Assembly (NCBI GenBank): GCA_036384915.1
Contig: DASVLJ010000011.1
Coordinates: 186,001-250,000 of the forward strand
DNA from: PKWO01 sp036384915
Lineage (GTDB): Bacteria > Pseudomonadota > Gammaproteobacteria > Burkholderiales > Burkholderiaceae_D
Length of the DNA stretch: 64,000 nucleotides
Direction of reading: 5' to 3'
Part shown: positions 6,603-15,438 of the stretch, piece by piece
How the letters are laid out: the number at the start of each line of letters is the position of its first letter
Numbering within the stretch: the stretch's first letter is position 1
Position numbers and translations under genes: made by a program
Notes under the pieces: generated by a model
The model's input: only the letters and a program-made list of their open reading frames with translations
Databases searched by the model: none
What the model was told of the DNA's origin: nothing

Positions 6603-8021
6603 TCAAACCCGCGCCAATTCCTGAGCCCAGAGGATGGCTTCGAGATGGCAGGCATTGACGGTCGCCTCGCTGACGTCGCACTGCGCCGCGCACAGGGCGA
6701 TGCGCTCCTGGTCGCCGAGTTCGCAGGCCATCACCAGTTCCAGGTAGCCAGCATAGGGCCCCGTGCCGCCCATCAAGGCTTCGGTCACCTCGGGAGGCAG
6801 ATCGAGCGGCAACAGGGCTTCGTCGCGCGGCACGCGCAGCAGGATGTGCAACAGGGAAAACACGCCGACGAGGAACAGGTTGTCGCAATCGGCCAACGGC
6901 AGATGCTCGCCGCCAAGGGTTTCGGCGAAGCGCGCGCGTACCAGGGCATTGTCCATGATGGCCACGTCGCGGTCTTCGACTTCCCCGCTACAGAACAGCA
7001 GCACGGTCAGCATGCGGTAGACGTTTTCCCGTCCCATCATGGTCAGCGCACGCTCGGCGCTGTTGACCTTGGACAGCGGACTGGCTGCGGCCGAATTAGC
7101 GTAGCGTAACAGGCGAGACAGCAGCAAAGGATCATGGCGCAGGCTTTCCGCCAGCGAGGGGATGTCGAAATTTTTCTTGATCGCTTTCAAGAGGCGCACG
7201 ATGCGCGTTTTGCCGGTGTCCACGTGATCCGAGCGCCAGGGCAGTTTCTGGGTCAGGAACGCCCCTTGGTAGAGGTGGATGCCGACGTATTTGGCAAGCA
7301 AGGTCGTGCATAGCTCGAAGGTGTGCACGTCTGGCACGCTCTTCACGAAAAGCTGCGTCTCCGGCCAGCGCCGCAAGCCCTTGACCGCCGCGTCGAGAAG
7401 GCGGGTCGGTTCGCTCCCGGCCAGGTCGAGCACGACATAATGGGTCAAATGATGCAATTGGTCGACCAGGTGCAGGCTGTGCTCGTCGACCTGCAGGCCG
7501 AAGCCGAAGCCCATGCGGCGCAAATGCATCATGCGGCCGGCGATGTTGGGGTCGACATGGTCGCCGAAGGAATCGGCGCGCACCAGCAACACGCTCAGAT
7601 CGGGAGGCAATTGTTCCACGGCAGGGCTAAGCAGCAATTGTGCCGACATGGCAAGGAAAGTGTAGCGGTAGGCCAGCAGCCGCGCCAGATCCATCGCCAC
7701 CAGCCGCCGCAACAGGGCTTGTTCATCCAATTGCCGCGTGACCGGGTCGGCCGACTGGGCATCGAGCGCGGCGCTGCCACGCAGCATGAATTCATAGCCG
7801 ACCACGCGGTAGGTACGGTCGACAACGGGGGCGCGGCACACGTAGGTGAAGTCGAGATCGACGGCTATCGTCAGCGGTGCCTCCCCGCCAAAGGTGTCGG
7901 TCTCGGGCGCGAGCGTTGCGCCCTCTTCCCGGAGTTCGACCAGGGTTTCCGGAAAGCCGCTGTCTTCCATCGCCTGTTCAGGCGGCGGTTTTCCCGGTTT
8001 GCGGAAGAGTTTGTCGAACAT
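6603..8021 (-). CDS. EAL-like/HDOD domain signalling protein (YuxH type)
   Basis: 472 residues. Residues about 50-265 form a degenerate EAL-type domain: APVVDRTYRVVGYEFMLRG matches the usual EAL opening, but no EAL signature or metal-binding residues are evident, so c-di-GMP hydrolysis is unlikely. Residues about 270-440 form an HDOD domain (FDIPSLAESLRHDPLLLSRL, then RYANSAA). This architecture is typical of YuxH-like proteins involved in motility or second-messenger responses without catalytic activity. It is one of three HDOD proteins in the window. It is divergent from the Pls-like synthetase; 291 bp separate them. Confidence 0.85.
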   Translation of the reverse strand: MFDKLFRKPGKPPPEQAMEDSGFPETLVELREEGATLAPETDTFGGEAPLTIAVDLDFTYVCRAPVVDRTYRVVGYEFMLRGSAALDAQSADPVTRQLDEQALLRRLVAMDLARLLAYRYTFLAMSAQLLLSPAVEQLPPDLSVLLVRADSFGDHVDPNIAGRMMHLRRMGFGFGLQVDEHSLHLVDQLHHLTHYVVLDLAGSEPTRLLDAAVKGLRRWPETQLFVKSVPDVHTFELCTTLLAKYVGIHLYQGAFLTQKLPWRSDHVDTGKTRIVRLLKAIKKNFDIPSLAESLRHDPLLLSRLLRYANSAAASPLSKVNSAERALTMMGRENVYRMLTVLLFCSGEVEDRDVAIMDNALVRARFAETLGGEHLPLADCDNLFLVGVFSLLHILLRVPRDEALLPLDLPPEVTEALMGGTGPYAGYLELVMACELGDQERIALCAAQCDVSEATVNACHLEAILWAQELARV

Positions 8022-8312
8022 GGGAATTCACATGGACTTTTGTTGCCCAACGATATGCCGAACACTTTGACAGAAGGTGGGATATTTGTAAATCCGAGGT
8101 ACATTTTGTGTAACGATTGGCATTGCCCCTCTGATTTCGGGCAAGTTCCGGACTCCATCAGCGCATCTGTCCGGCCGGGAAAATCCGGAGACAGCTGTTA
8201 CCTTCAATACACAAAAACCCTGGATATGTCGTTTAAATGCATTCTTGTCTGTTCGATATGAGAAAATGCGTAACAACAACACCGCGCAATTTTCGCCGGC
8301 ATAAGAAAATCG
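8022..8312. other. divergent intergenic region between HDOD gene and synthetase
   Basis: No gene is evident in these 291 bp. It must contain promoters for both flanking genes. A bulged stem (CTGTCCGG with CCGGAGACAG, about 8166-8197) and AT-rich sequence near 8200-8270 are visible. I could not pick a convincing -35/-10 pair, and the synthetase ATG has only a weak ribosome site (AAGAAA). Confidence 0.4.
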
Positions 8313-11300
8313 ATGAATCCCTTAGTACAAGAAGCCGTTTTGCCTGAACAAAGCGAAGTCCTGTTCGGTCCGCATCGCCCCGATCTTTTGCGCGATGAAG
8401 TGCTTGCCGACATCCTCGAAGCCACCGCCGCCCGCAATCCGGACCGCATCGCCCTTATTTATGGCGAGCGCGCGCTAAGCTACGCCGAATTGAACCGCCT
8501 TGCCGACCTCGCGGCGTCGCGCCTGATCGAAGCCGGGGTGGGTCCGGGCCAGATCGTGGGCTTGTGGCTGCCGCGCGGCATCGAGCTCCTGGTCATGCAG
8601 GCAGCCATTGCCAAAGCCGGAGCGGCCTGGCTGCCGGTAGCGGAAGATACGCCGGTCGAGCGGCTGATGGTGTGCCTGGACGATGCCAACGGCAGCGGTG
8701 TCGTCAGTTGCGCCAATTTCCTGCCCTTCCTGGACGCCGTAGGGCGTCCGGTCTGGACTGCGGAGGCGCTGCTGGCGCCGCAGGAAACGGCCAAACCGCT
8801 GGCGCGCCGCACGACGCGCAATACGGCCGACCCGGCCTATGTGATCTATACCTCCGGGTCGACCGGCAAGCCCAAGGGTATCCTCATCAACCAGGGTAAC
8901 ATCTGCCACTTCCTGCGCAGCGAAAACGCCGTGCTCGGCATACGCGAATCGGACAAGGTGTACCAGGGTTTTTCGGTCGCCTTCGACATGTCGTTCGAGG
9001 AAATCTGGATCAGCTACCTGGTCGGCGCCAGCCTGTGGATTGCGCCGCGCGAATTGACGGCCGACCCCGATGCCCTGCCGCGCGCGCTACAGGATAACGG
9101 CATCACCGTGCTGCACGCCGTGCCCACCCTCCTGGCGCTGTTCAGCCAGGACGTGCCGAGCCTGCGGCTGATCAACCTGGGCGGCGAAGCTTGCCCGGCC
9201 AGCCTGGTGGAACGCTGGTGGACCCCGCAGCGCCGGATTTTCAATACCTATGGTCCAACCGAAGCAACGGTCTCGGCCAGCCTGGCCGAATTGCATCCGG
9301 GCGAGCTGGTGACAATCGGCAAGCCCTTGCCCAACTATGGTCTGCTGGTGATCGAGCCTGACGTCGAGAAAGGCTTGTGCATCCTGCCGCAGGGCCAGAC
9401 CGGCGAACTCTGCATCACCGGGCCGGGACTGGCGGCGGGCTATCTCGGCCGCCCCGAGTTGACGGCGGAAAAATTCCTGATGAATCCCTGGGCCTTCGGC
9501 ACCGGGAACGACCGGCTGTACCGCACTGGCGACCTGGCCATGATCCAGCCCGACGGCAGCGTGCAATGTCTTGGGCGTGCCGACGACCAGGTCAAGATAC
9601 GCGGCTTCCGCGTCGAACTGGGCGAGATCGAAGCGGTACTGGCCAAGCAGGCCGGCGTGGGCACAGTGGCCGTGATCCTGCGCAAGGTCGACGAGATCGA
9701 GCAATTGATCGCCTTTATCGTGCCGGAGAGCGGCGCGATCCTTGACCCGGCCGATCTGCGCGCCAAGCTCAACGTGATTCTCCCGCCCTACATGGTGCCG
9801 GGCCGCTACGAAATACTGGAGCAGATGCCGCGTCTGACTTCAGGCAAGATAGACCGCAAGAGCCTGAAGGCCATGGAGCTGGCGACACCGGTAGAAGACA
9901 ATGCCGCCTCGGATCGGCCGCAGACGGACGGCGAAGAAGCCCTGTTTGCCGCGCTGGCCAAACTGTTCCCTGGCCAGCCACTGCGCCGCGCCGACGACTT
10001 CTTCACCGACCTGGGCGGCCATTCGTTCTTCGCCGCGCGCCTGGCTTCCGCATTGCGCGCCGACCCGCGTTATACCCATGTGACCGTGCGCGACATCTAC
10101 CAGCGGCGCCAGATCGGTGCGATCGCCGACGTGCTCGATGAAGGCGAAGTCAAATACCAACGGTCTGAAGCCGATTGGACCCCACCTTCCGCGCTGGCGC
10201 GCTGGACTTGCGGACTGGCGCAAGCGGCCGCGATTCCGCCGCTGGTCACGCTGCGCATGGCGCAATGGCTGGCGCCTTTCTTCACCTATCACTTCCTCAC
10301 CGGCGACCCATCGGACTCAATCCCGATCGCCGTGGCGATGTCGGTGGTCGTATTCCTGCTCGCAACCGTGCTCGAATTCGCCGTTGCCGTCGCCGGCAAA
10401 TGGATCATCGCGGGCCGGCTCGAAGCCGGCCGCTACCCGCTCTGGGGTGTGGCCTATTATCGCTGGTGGCTGGCCGACCGCCTGGTTGAAGCGGCGCCGT
10501 CCTATCTGTTGTCGGGCTCATCGCTTTACGTCTGGTGGCTGCGTGCGCTCGGTGCGCGCATTGGAAGCGACGTGATCATCGGCTCGATGACCTTGCGCGC
10601 GGCCGACCTGCTCGATATCGGCGACAAGGTCAGCGTGGGTAATGCCTGCAATTTCGAAAATGCGCGCGTCGAACACGGCGAACTGATTCTCGGCAAAATC
10701 AGCCTGGGAGACAATACCTGGGTCGGCTCCTATGCCGTGCTGGAAGGGAATACCCGCGTCGAGGACTGGGGCCACCTCGAAGGCCAATCGGCGCTGGCCG
10801 ACGGCATGAGCGTCCCGAAGAGCCGCATCTGGAGCGGATCGCCGGCGCGCGATACGGGCGCCTTCGATTCCGAAGCGGGGCCGGGCCGTCCGTCAGTGAG
10901 CAACGTCCGGCTGGCACTGGAGGCGGTCTATTTCCTGTTCGGCGTGCTCTTGATTGCCACCCTGTTCTTCATGCCGGTATTCCCCAGCTTCGTCCTGATC
11001 GACTGGTTCGATGAAATGGAATGGATGCCCTGGCTGATCGGCGACGAGGTGCAAAAGCAATTGCTGCGCTACCTGGTGCTGGCCTTCCCCGCCGCCGCCG
11101 TACTGGTGGTCTGCACAGCCCTGGTGTCGGCCGGCATACGCTGGAGCGTGCTGCCGCGCCTGAAACCGGGCAGCTGGCCGGTGCACAGCAATACCTACTG
11201 CGGCAAATGGCTGGTGAGCCAGATCCAGGAATCGAGCCTGAATGTGTTGCACGGTATTTATGCCACGGTATTCGCACCGTTCTGGTACCGCCTCCTGGGT

Positions 11301-12338
11301 GCCAAAGTCGGGCGCGACGCGGAAATCTCGACGGCGCTCGGCGTCGTGCCAGACATGCTCACCCTGGGTAGTGAAACATTCATCGCCGACGCCGTCTTGC
11401 TGGGCGACGAGGAAATCGACGGCGGCTGGATGACGATGCAGCCGACCGTGGTATCGAACCGCAGCTTCGTCGGCAATGGCGCCTATATCCCGGACGGCAC
11501 CACGCTGCCGGAAAACGTGCTCATCGGCGTGCATTCGCGTGCGCCGGCCAACGAGAGCATGAAGAATGGCGATACCTGGCTCGGCACACCACCTTTAAAC
11601 CTGCCTGCGCGAGAACAAACCAGCGGCTATCCGGAATGGCTGACTTTCCATCCTTCGCCCTTGCGCCGCCTCGGCCGAGGACTGGTGGAAGCCTTCCGCA
11701 TCGCCGCGCCGCATGCCATCGTGATCGCCGTCGGCTATACCATCGTGCTCGATTTGATGCCTTTGGCCGGCGCCGGACGCTGGCTGGAAGTGATCTGGTC
11801 GCTTTCCGTCGCCGGCTTCTGGTACGGCATCGGCACCTTCGCCTTCGTCGCCCTGTTCAAATGGCTGCTTTTGGGCCGCTACAAGAAGCGCGCCACGCCG
11901 ATGTGGACGCCCTTCGTCTGGCTCTCCGAAGGCGTGACCAATATGTATGAAGGCATCGCCGTGCCCAACTTCATGCGCAACCTGCGCGGCACGCCCTGGC
12001 TGCCTCTGGCATTCAACCTGCTCGGATGCCGCATCGGGCGCGGCGTCTACCTCGATACGACCGACATCACCGAATTCGATTGTGTCACGATCGGCGAATA
12101 CAGCGAGTTGAATGCGCTGACCTGTCCGCAGACCCATTTGTTCGAAGATCGCGTGATGAAGATCGACCATGTGAAGATCGGCGCACGCGTCTACATGGGG
12201 CCGCGCAGCGCGGTACTCTATAGTGCAGAAGTGGAAGACAACGCAAAGCTAGGCCCCCTTACGCTGGTGATGAAGGGCGAATCCATCCCTGCCGGCACGG
12301 TATGGCACGGCTGCCCGGCTGCGCCGGCGCGTGTCTGA
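8313..12338 (+). CDS. Pls/PosA-type non-ribosomal peptide synthetase
   Basis: 1341 residues with the layout of epsilon-poly-lysine synthetase (Pls) and PosA-like enzymes. An adenylation domain covers about 20-520, with YTSGSTGKPKG (about 176-186), NTYGPTEAT (about 309-317), YRTGDLA, KIRGFRVELGEIE and the core Lys motif TSGKIDRKSL. A carrier domain follows (about 540-600), with phosphopantetheine Ser in DLGGHSFFAAR. After that come three pairs of membrane helices alternating with three left-handed beta-helix domains (hexapeptide-like; about 730-850, 990-1100 and 1230-1335). No condensation or thioesterase domain is present. Pls enzymes polymerise a basic amino acid; the substrate here cannot be read by eye. 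It stands alone, with ykgJ 18 bp downstream. Confidence 0.88.
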   Translation: MNPLVQEAVLPEQSEVLFGPHRPDLLRDEVLADILEATAARNPDRIALIYGERALSYAELNRLADLAASRLIEAGVGPGQIVGLWLPRGIELLVMQAAIAKAGAAWLPVAEDTPVERLMVCLDDANGSGVVSCANFLPFLDAVGRPVWTAEALLAPQETAKPLARRTTRNTADPAYVIYTSGSTGKPKGILINQGNICHFLRSENAVLGIRESDKVYQGFSVAFDMSFEEIWISYLVGASLWIAPRELTADPDALPRALQDNGITVLHAVPTLLALFSQDVPSLRLINLGGEACPASLVERWWTPQRRIFNTYGPTEATVSASLAELHPGELVTIGKPLPNYGLLVIEPDVEKGLCILPQGQTGELCITGPGLAAGYLGRPELTAEKFLMNPWAFGTGNDRLYRTGDLAMIQPDGSVQCLGRADDQVKIRGFRVELGEIEAVLAKQAGVGTVAVILRKVDEIEQLIAFIVPESGAILDPADLRAKLNVILPPYMVPGRYEILEQMPRLTSGKIDRKSLKAMELATPVEDNAASDRPQTDGEEALFAALAKLFPGQPLRRADDFFTDLGGHSFFAARLASALRADPRYTHVTVRDIYQRRQIGAIADVLDEGEVKYQRSEADWTPPSALARWTCGLAQAAAIPPLVTLRMAQWLAPFFTYHFLTGDPSDSIPIAVAMSVVVFLLATVLEFAVAVAGKWIIAGRLEAGRYPLWGVAYYRWWLADRLVEAAPSYLLSGSSLYVWWLRALGARIGSDVIIGSMTLRAADLLDIGDKVSVGNACNFENARVEHGELILGKISLGDNTWVGSYAVLEGNTRVEDWGHLEGQSALADGMSVPKSRIWSGSPARDTGAFDSEAGPGRPSVSNVRLALEAVYFLFGVLLIATLFFMPVFPSFVLIDWFDEMEWMPWLIGDEVQKQLLRYLVLAFPAAAVLVVCTALVSAGIRWSVLPRLKPGSWPVHSNTYCGKWLVSQIQESSLNVLHGIYATVFAPFWYRLLGAKVGRDAEISTALGVVPDMLTLGSETFIADAVLLGDEEIDGGWMTMQPTVVSNRSFVGNGAYIPDGTTLPENVLIGVHSRAPANESMKNGDTWLGTPPLNLPAREQTSGYPEWLTFHPSPLRRLGRGLVEAFRIAAPHAIVIAVGYTIVLDLMPLAGAGRWLEVIWSLSVAGFWYGIGTFAFVALFKWLLLGRYKKRATPMWTPFVWLSEGVTNMYEGIAVPNFMRNLRGTPWLPLAFNLLGCRIGRGVYLDTTDITEFDCVTIGEYSELNALTCPQTHLFEDRVMKIDHVKIGARVYMGPRSAVLYSAEVEDNAKLGPLTLVMKGESIPAGTVWHGCPAAPARV

Positions 12339-12356
12339 CCAGAAGGTGTAAGCCAT

Positions 12357-12758
12357 ATGGAAGGCCCAGCCCAACCCGATGCAAATGACGGCGAGGACAA
12401 TCCCTGTCTTTCCTGCGGTGCCTGCTGTGCTCATTTTCGTGTCTCCTTCTATTTCGGCGAATTACAGGGCCAGCCCGGCGGCTGGGTGCCGCTGGAGTTG
12501 ACCAGCAAAATCAATGATTTTCGTGCGGCGATGAAGGGCACGGAGGCCGGCAACGGCCGCTGCGTGGCATTACGCGGCGAAGTCGGCAAACCCGGCGTGC
12601 GTTGTGCGATCTACCAGCATCGCCCTACCCCATGCCGCGAATTCGACGCATGGCTTCCCGATGGAACGCCCAACCCGGATTGCCAGCGCTTGCGCGAACA
12701 GCGGGGGTTGGCGCCCCTCGAACTCCGCCCTGCTCAGGGACGCGGCGTCACCATGTGA
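12357..12758 (+). CDS. YkgJ family cysteine-cluster protein
   Basis: 133 residues of the CxxCxxCC family (zinc/iron-chelating domain). The signature CLSCGACC is at about residues 17-24, with later cysteines in GNGRCVAL, VRCAIYQHRPTPCREFD and NPDC. The metal cluster and role are not established for most members. The start is 18 bp after the synthetase stop, so it may be cotranscribed. Its last 25 bp overlap, tail to tail, a small opposite-strand gene for a histidine-rich exported peptide. Confidence 0.88.
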   Translation: MEGPAQPDANDGEDNPCLSCGACCAHFRVSFYFGELQGQPGGWVPLELTSKINDFRAAMKGTEAGNGRCVALRGEVGKPGVRCAIYQHRPTPCREFDAWLPDGTPNPDCQRLREQRGLAPLELRPAQGRGVTM

Positions 12759-12883
12759 CGATGATGGTGGTGATGGTGATGATGCCGGTGATGATGATGC
12801 GGCATGGGGCCATCGGCTGCAAAAGCTCCCACACTGACGGTGGCGAACAGGGTGGCGATCAAGGCAATCAGAGCGTGTTTCAT
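12734..12883 (-). CDS. small histidine-rich exported peptide
   Basis: A 49-residue gene, below usual length cut-offs. AGGAGA lies 8 bases before the ATG. Residues 1-23 are a textbook signal peptide (MKHALIALIATLFATVSVG, then AFAAD). The mature part is PMPHHHHR, then eight His, RH and MVTPRP: 13 His in about 25 residues. It is probably a periplasmic metal-binding peptide (Ni, Zn, Cu or Co); the metal is unknown. The 3' end overlaps ykgJ by 25 bp on the opposite strand. I do not recognise a named family, although His-rich exported peptides are common in Burkholderiales. Confidence 0.72.
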   Translation of the reverse strand: MKHALIALIATLFATVSVGAFAADGPMPHHHHRHHHHHHHHRHMVTPRP

Positions 12884-12974
12884 GATGTTTCTCCTATCGG
12901 AATACAATGACTACGCTTCCATAACGGGCGGCAAAAAACCGGGGTTGACCTTATATCCGTGGAGAAACGTAACA

Positions 12975-13976
12975 ATGCATTACAAGAATCTAGGCAAAAG
13001 CAATCTGCAAGTCTCGGCCCTGTGCCTCGGCACCATGATGTTCGCCGACCAGACCGACGGCGCCACTGCGGCCGACATCGTCGCGCACGCGTTTGAGTAC
13101 GGCGTCAATTTCATCGACACGGCCGACGTCTACAGCAAGGGTGAATCGGAGCGCATGGTAGGCGGCTTGATCAAGGACAAGCGCCATCAATGGGTGCTTG
13201 CTACCAAGCTGGGCAACAAGATGTCGGAGCGTGTCAACGAGGCGCACTATTCGGCGCCTTGGATGCTGCACGAAGTCGAACAAAGCCTGCAGCGCCTGCG
13301 GACCGATTACATCGACATCTATTACCTGCATCGCGACTACAACGGCATGAGCCTCGAAGAGCCCCTGCGCGCACTCGATGCCATGCTGCGTGCCGGGAAG
13401 ATACGCTATTGGGGCGTCTCGAATTTCCGCGGCTGGCGCATTGCGGAGATGGTGCATCTGGCCAAAGTGCTGGGTATGCCCGGCCCGGTGGTATGCCAAC
13501 CCTACTACAACCTGTTGAACCGCATGCCCGAAGTCGAAATCTTGCCGGCGTGCGAACACCATGGCATCGGCGTCGTGCCCTACAGCCCGATCGCGCGCGG
13601 CGTGCTGACCGGCAAATACCAGCCCGGCGGCAAGCCGCCCGAAGACAGCCGCGCCGGCCGCTCGGACAAGCGCATCATGGAAACCGAATTCCGGGCCGAA
13701 TCGCTGGTAATCGCGCAAAAACTGCAAGAGCATGCCGGCGCACGCGGCATCAGCCTGGCGCAATTCGCTACGGCCTGGGTGTTGGCCAACAAGACCGTCA
13801 GCTCGGTGATCGCCGGCCCGCGCACCTTGCAGCAATGGCGGGATTATTTCCCGGCGCTGGATTATCGCTTCACGGCGGAGGATGAAGCACTGGTTGATTC
13901 CATGGTGGCGCAAGGGCATGCGTCCACACCGGGGTATACCGATCCGGCCTATCCGCTCAACGGCAGAAACGTTTAA
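12975..13976 (+). CDS. aldo/keto reductase
   Basis: 333-residue NADPH-dependent aldo/keto reductase with the standard tetrad: Asp48 and Tyr53 in FIDTADVYSKGESE, Lys78 in LATKLG, His119 in YYLHRD. The late nucleotide-binding segment SSVIAGPRTLQQW is present. The ATG at 12975 is preceded by GGAGA and gives the family-typical start MHYKNLGKSNLQVS; the longer upstream frame is not needed. Probably cytosolic; substrate unknown. Its 3' end overlaps the convergent GNAT gene by 4 bp. A second, more Kv-beta-like reductase is at 25233. Confidence 0.9.
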   Translation: MHYKNLGKSNLQVSALCLGTMMFADQTDGATAADIVAHAFEYGVNFIDTADVYSKGESERMVGGLIKDKRHQWVLATKLGNKMSERVNEAHYSAPWMLHEVEQSLQRLRTDYIDIYYLHRDYNGMSLEEPLRALDAMLRAGKIRYWGVSNFRGWRIAEMVHLAKVLGMPGPVVCQPYYNLLNRMPEVEILPACEHHGIGVVPYSPIARGVLTGKYQPGGKPPEDSRAGRSDKRIMETEFRAESLVIAQKLQEHAGARGISLAQFATAWVLANKTVSSVIAGPRTLQQWRDYFPALDYRFTAEDEALVDSMVAQGHASTPGYTDPAYPLNGRNV

Positions 13977-14428
13977 GGGAACAAACGCTTGCGCTGCAAA
14001 AGCACCACGTCTTTCCTCCAAACGCCCGGCACCATGGTGTCGGGCACGAAACCAAGCGCCTCATAGAACGGCAAGCTGCCGGCTTCAGGCACCAGCGTCA
14101 GGCGACGTATGCCCAAGGGGGCGCAAAAGCGCTCGATGCCGCCGAGGAACCACCGCCCGACGCCCTGGCCGCGGAACTTGCTCTTGACGATCAGGTCGGC
14201 AACGTAACAGAATTCCGGCGGAGCCAGTTCGAGCCGGGCAATCGCCACCTTGACCTGGTCCATCTCGACGCTGACCCACTGGATGCGGCGCCGCTCGTCC
14301 AGCGTCTTTTCCTGATCCTTGCGCGAAATCGACCAGCCGGCATCCTGCTGGAATTTTTGCAGCGCCTTCAGCGTGGGCGGTTCGGTCAACAGGCGAAACG
14401 ACAGGCGTTCTTCAAAGCTGGGCGGCAC
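13973..14428 (-). CDS. GNAT family N-acetyltransferase
   Basis: 151 residues. The acetyl-CoA loop is visible as VKSKFRGQGVGRWFLGGIE (about 83-101), followed by LTLVPEAGSLPFYEALGFV, the usual strand-helix pair with the Y-E-x-L-GF ending. The start is a GTG (VPPSFEERLSF); the upstream ribosome site is not strong, so the N-terminus is uncertain. It converges with the aldo/keto reductase, overlapping by 4 bp. Substrate cannot be inferred. Confidence 0.8.
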   Translation of the reverse strand: MPPSFEERLSFRLLTEPPTLKALQKFQQDAGWSISRKDQEKTLDERRRIQWVSVEMDQVKVAIARLELAPPEFCYVADLIVKSKFRGQGVGRWFLGGIERFCAPLGIRRLTLVPEAGSLPFYEALGFVPDTMVPGVWRKDVVLLQRKRLFP

Positions 14429-14461
14429 TGCTAAACTCCGAACAGGGATGGATGCTGTATT

Positions 14462-15304
14462 TTAAACCATCAAATCCGCGATCTCTTCCTTGAGATTTTC
14501 GTATTCCTCGTCGGGCAGCCCGAGATGTTCGAGCACCTTGTTGCGTACACCTTCCCAGTTTGCATGATTACCGGTGACGGCCTGCGAATTGTTCAAGTGC
14601 TCGGCCAGGTAGGCAATCGAGATCAAGGTCAAGGCTTGTGGGGAAATTTCATCGCTCTCGTCGAACACGCTGGCGTCGTGATGGCGCAGGATGCCCTCGC
14701 AAATGAACGGCGGCAAAAACCAGGCCTTGGCGATCAGGTAGCCCAGCGTGGCGTGGTTGACCGCATGGCGCTCGTCTTCCACTTCGGTGACCTCGCGCGA
14801 GCCCGAATGCACGGCCGCCGTGAGCGTTTGGAGATAGTTGGGGAAGCGCTGGTTGAGAATGGGGATGGCCGCATTGCGGAACAGGCCGAAGCTGTATGCA
14901 TCGTCGCGCTGGCAGTTAGGCAAGACTTGGGCGATGTGCGCGGCGATACCCGCCGAGCGCTCTGCCGCATCCCAGAAATTCTCAAGCGTGCGGGATTCGG
15001 CAACGAAGCTGTTGCGCAGCATGATGCTGGTGACGATCTGTTCCGCGCTCTTCAGGCCAAGCAGGCTCACCGCTTGCGTGACGGAGCTGATCTTTTTCCT
15101 CAGGCCGAAGAAAGGCGAATTGACGGTCTTGAGGACGGCGGCAGACAGGCCGACGTCGCCGCCGATCTGGCGCGCAATCAGCTTGAGGTCGGGCTCATCC
15201 CGATTCATTTCCCGGCTCAGGCTGACCAATACCTGGGGCCGAGGCGGAATCGAAAAACCTTTCAAGGTGATATCGATTTCCGCCTGGGTCGGAAGCTTAA
15301 TCAT
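14462..15304 (-). CDS. HDOD domain protein
   Basis: 280 residues, almost entirely an HDOD domain. After FSIPPRPQVLVSLSREM come DLKLIARQIGGDVGLSAAVLKTVNSPFFG and KISSVTQAVSLLGLKSAEQI, the standard order, and later RHHDASVFDESDEIS. HDOD proteins are non-enzymatic HD relatives used in signalling of motility, cell cycle or stress. The ATG at 15304 (MIKLPTQAEI) is preferred over a TTG 60 bases upstream. No input domain is fused. It sits alone between a GNAT and a methyltransferase gene. Confidence 0.86.
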   Translation of the reverse strand: MIKLPTQAEIDITLKGFSIPPRPQVLVSLSREMNRDEPDLKLIARQIGGDVGLSAAVLKTVNSPFFGLRKKISSVTQAVSLLGLKSAEQIVTSIMLRNSFVAESRTLENFWDAAERSAGIAAHIAQVLPNCQRDDAYSFGLFRNAAIPILNQRFPNYLQTLTAAVHSGSREVTEVEDERHAVNHATLGYLIAKAWFLPPFICEGILRHHDASVFDESDEISPQALTLISIAYLAEHLNNSQAVTGNHANWEGVRNKVLEHLGLPDEEYENLKEEIADLMV

Positions 15305-15438
15305 GGAACGTCGCGTAATCAATGCGGGCAGCAAATGGGTTGGCGATATTGTTCCAGAAAGCAATGCCGCGGGCTAGCGATGAAACGAAATTTGACGCTT
15401 TGGCTTGCCGGATTGACAAAGCATCCGATTCGAACAAA

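Noticed and set aside
12990..14021. 343-codon minus-strand frame opposite the aldo/keto reductase
   Set aside because: Antisense shadow; the plus strand has all four catalytic residues.
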